Below, in pieces: positions 63,009 through 64,000 of a stretch of DNA of 64,000 nucleotides. The stretch's first letter is position 1; each line of letters starts with the position of its first letter. The translations under genes and the position numbers were made by a program. The DNA lies in assembly GCA_021846275.1 (NCBI GenBank), contig JAJZBZ010000001.1:1-64000 (forward strand), written 5' to 3'. This stretch comes from Acidobacteriota bacterium (lineage in GTDB: Bacteria; Acidobacteriota; Terriglobia; Terriglobales; Acidobacteriaceae). Below the pieces are notes generated by a model. It saw only the letters and a program-made list of their open reading frames with translations, had not been told where the DNA came from and ran no database searches.

Positions 63009-64000
63009 TTATGCGAGGGCGGCGGGTTGGGTGGGTTGGGTTCGTTTGGCGCGGTTGCCGGGTTGGGCGAAGACGAGCGGCAGGGCGGCGGCGAGGACTT
63101 CTTCGATGCGGCTGACGTAGTGGATGGTGACGCTTTCCAACTGGGCCGGTGTGAGGTCTTCTTCGACGTTCTGGCGGTTTTCGGCGGGCAGGACGATGTG
63201 TTGGACGCCGGCGCGGCGTGCGGCGAGGAATTTTTCCTTGATGCCGCCGACGGGCAGGACGTTGCCGCTGAGGGTGATTTCGCCGGTCATGGCGGTGAAG
63301 GGACGGACCGGGGTGTTGGTGAGCAGGGAGACGAGGGTGGTGACCATGGTGACGCCGGCGGAGGGTCCGTCCTTGGGGATGGCTCCGGCGGGAACGTGGA
63401 TGTGGAGATCGGTGGCGGTGGTGAAGTCCTCATCGATGCCGACGAAGGCGGAGTTGGAACGGACCCAGGTGAGGGCGGCCTGCATGGACTCCTGCATGAC
63501 GTCGCCGATCTGGCCGGTCATGGTGAATCCGCCCTTGCCCTTCATTTTGTTGGCTTCGACGAAGAGGACATCGCCGCCGGCGGCGGTCCAGGCGAGGCCG
63601 ACGGCGACGCCGGCGCGCTGGGTGCGCTGGAAGATTTCGCTGTCGACGCGAACCTGTTGGCCGCCGAGGAATTGCAGGAGGATTTCCGGGGTGATGGTGA
63701 GGGTTTCGTCGTGGCCTTCGACGATGCGGCGGGCCTGCTTGCGGCAGACGGTGCCGATGACCTGTTCGAGTTTGCGGACGCCGGCCTCGCGGGTGTAATG
63801 GCGGACGATGTGGCGCAGGGATTCGTCGGGGAATTCGATCTGGTCGCCGCGGAGGCCGTTGGCTTCGATCTGGCGCGGGATGAGGTAGTTGAAGGCGATG
63901 TGGACTTTTTCCTCTTCGCTGTAGCCCTGGAGCGGAATGATCTCCATGCGGTCGAGAAGCGGCTCGGGGATGGGGTCGAGCATGTTGGCGGTGCAGATGA
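63009..64000 (-). CDS. lon: Lon ATP-dependent protease, C-terminal part (runs off window)
   Basis: The frame continues to the right edge; about 330 residues are visible. They include the end of the AAA+ module (FICTANMLDPIPEPLLDRME, then the sensor-2 region GVRKLEQVIGTVCRKQARRI) and the whole protease domain. The Ser-Lys dyad is in PKDGPSAGVTM and GGIKEKFLAA. Lon degrades misfolded and regulatory proteins in the cytoplasm. The tail after AALPLVFAQ is a short Ala/Pro/Thr-rich extension. Walker motifs are beyond the window. Confidence 0.95.
   Translation of the reverse strand, partial: ICTANMLDPIPEPLLDRMEIIPLQGYSEEEKVHIAFNYLIPRQIEANGLRGDQIEFPDESLRHIVRHYTREAGVRKLEQVIGTVCRKQARRIVEGHDETLTITPEILLQFLGGQQVRVDSEIFQRTQRAGVAVGLAWTAAGGDVLFVEANKMKGKGGFTMTGQIGDVMQESMQAALTWVRSNSAFVGIDEDFTTATDLHIHVPAGAIPKDGPSAGVTMVTTLVSLLTNTPVRPFTAMTGEITLSGNVLPVGGIKEKFLAARRAGVQHIVLPAENRQNVEEDLTPAQLESVTIHYVSRIEEVLAAALPLVFAQPGNRAKRTQPTQPAALA

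Overview
The window is a high-GC bacterial chromosome segment. Its gene content points to an acidobacterium, most likely of the Terriglobia/Acidobacteriaceae type: a secreted S53 (kumamolisin-type) protease, futalosine-pathway menaquinone synthesis (MqnE), a lone nuoB, phosphate-uptake and RND efflux operons, and a dispersed palindrome of the GCAGATTCCC-type. The taxonomic placement is inference; no rRNA gene is present to confirm it.

Layout. 1-9.8 kb is an accessory, IS-scarred region. A fused remnant of two insertion sequences (IS5-type and IS3-type) abuts a leftward copper/silver-type RND efflux operon (small Cys/Met-rich protein, cusC, cusB, cusA). The cusA stop codon appears to have been lost through a G9 tract, so the frame runs into the IS3 remnant. 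Next comes a hipBA locus with three phased operators, in which hipA is frameshifted and cut off by a complete second IS3-family element (8509-9798). 9.9-25.2 kb holds an ABC exporter, a small membrane protein, a CusF-SCO1 fusion lipoprotein, an addB/addA-like nuclease-helicase pair, a large secreted S53 peptidase followed by a strong structured 3' element and terminator, and three small or secreted proteins of unknown function, one glycine-rich. 25.5-32.4 kb is a leftward Pho operon in the order phoB-phoR-pstS-(attenuator)-pstC-pstA-pstB-phoU. 32.6-38.1 kb has a half-size TauE-like membrane protein, ispG, tRNA-Arg(CCT), two cell-surface glycosyltransferase genes and a secreted YncE-like propeller.

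38.4-46.4 kb is a rightward unit of a response regulator, a histidine kinase and a tripartite RND efflux pump. 46.4-51.1 kb has hutH divergent from an Lrp/AsnC regulator, an ATP-grasp-like gene that overlaps the regulator tail to tail, and mqnE. 51.2-55.0 kb encodes a secreted BNR/sortilin-type propeller and an OmpA-like outer-membrane protein. 55.2-61.7 kb carries nuoB and a nitrogen-control cluster: amtB, glnK, a DUF429-like gene overlapping glnK, and glnD. The right end has a nucleoside deaminase flanked by copies of a composite repeat, then the C-terminal part of lon, which runs off the window.

How the genes work together. PhoBR probably senses phosphate and controls Pst/PhoU. AmtB, GlnK and GlnD form the usual ammonium-sensing relay, with an unexplained extra gene inserted. 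The Cus proteins and the CusF-SCO1 lipoprotein both suggest periplasmic copper handling. Points most worth a second look are the DUF429-like gene in the nitrogen cluster, the ATP-grasp gene, the composite repeats around the deaminase, the Cys/Met-rich leader protein of the cus operon, and the apparent AUC start of the addB-like gene.
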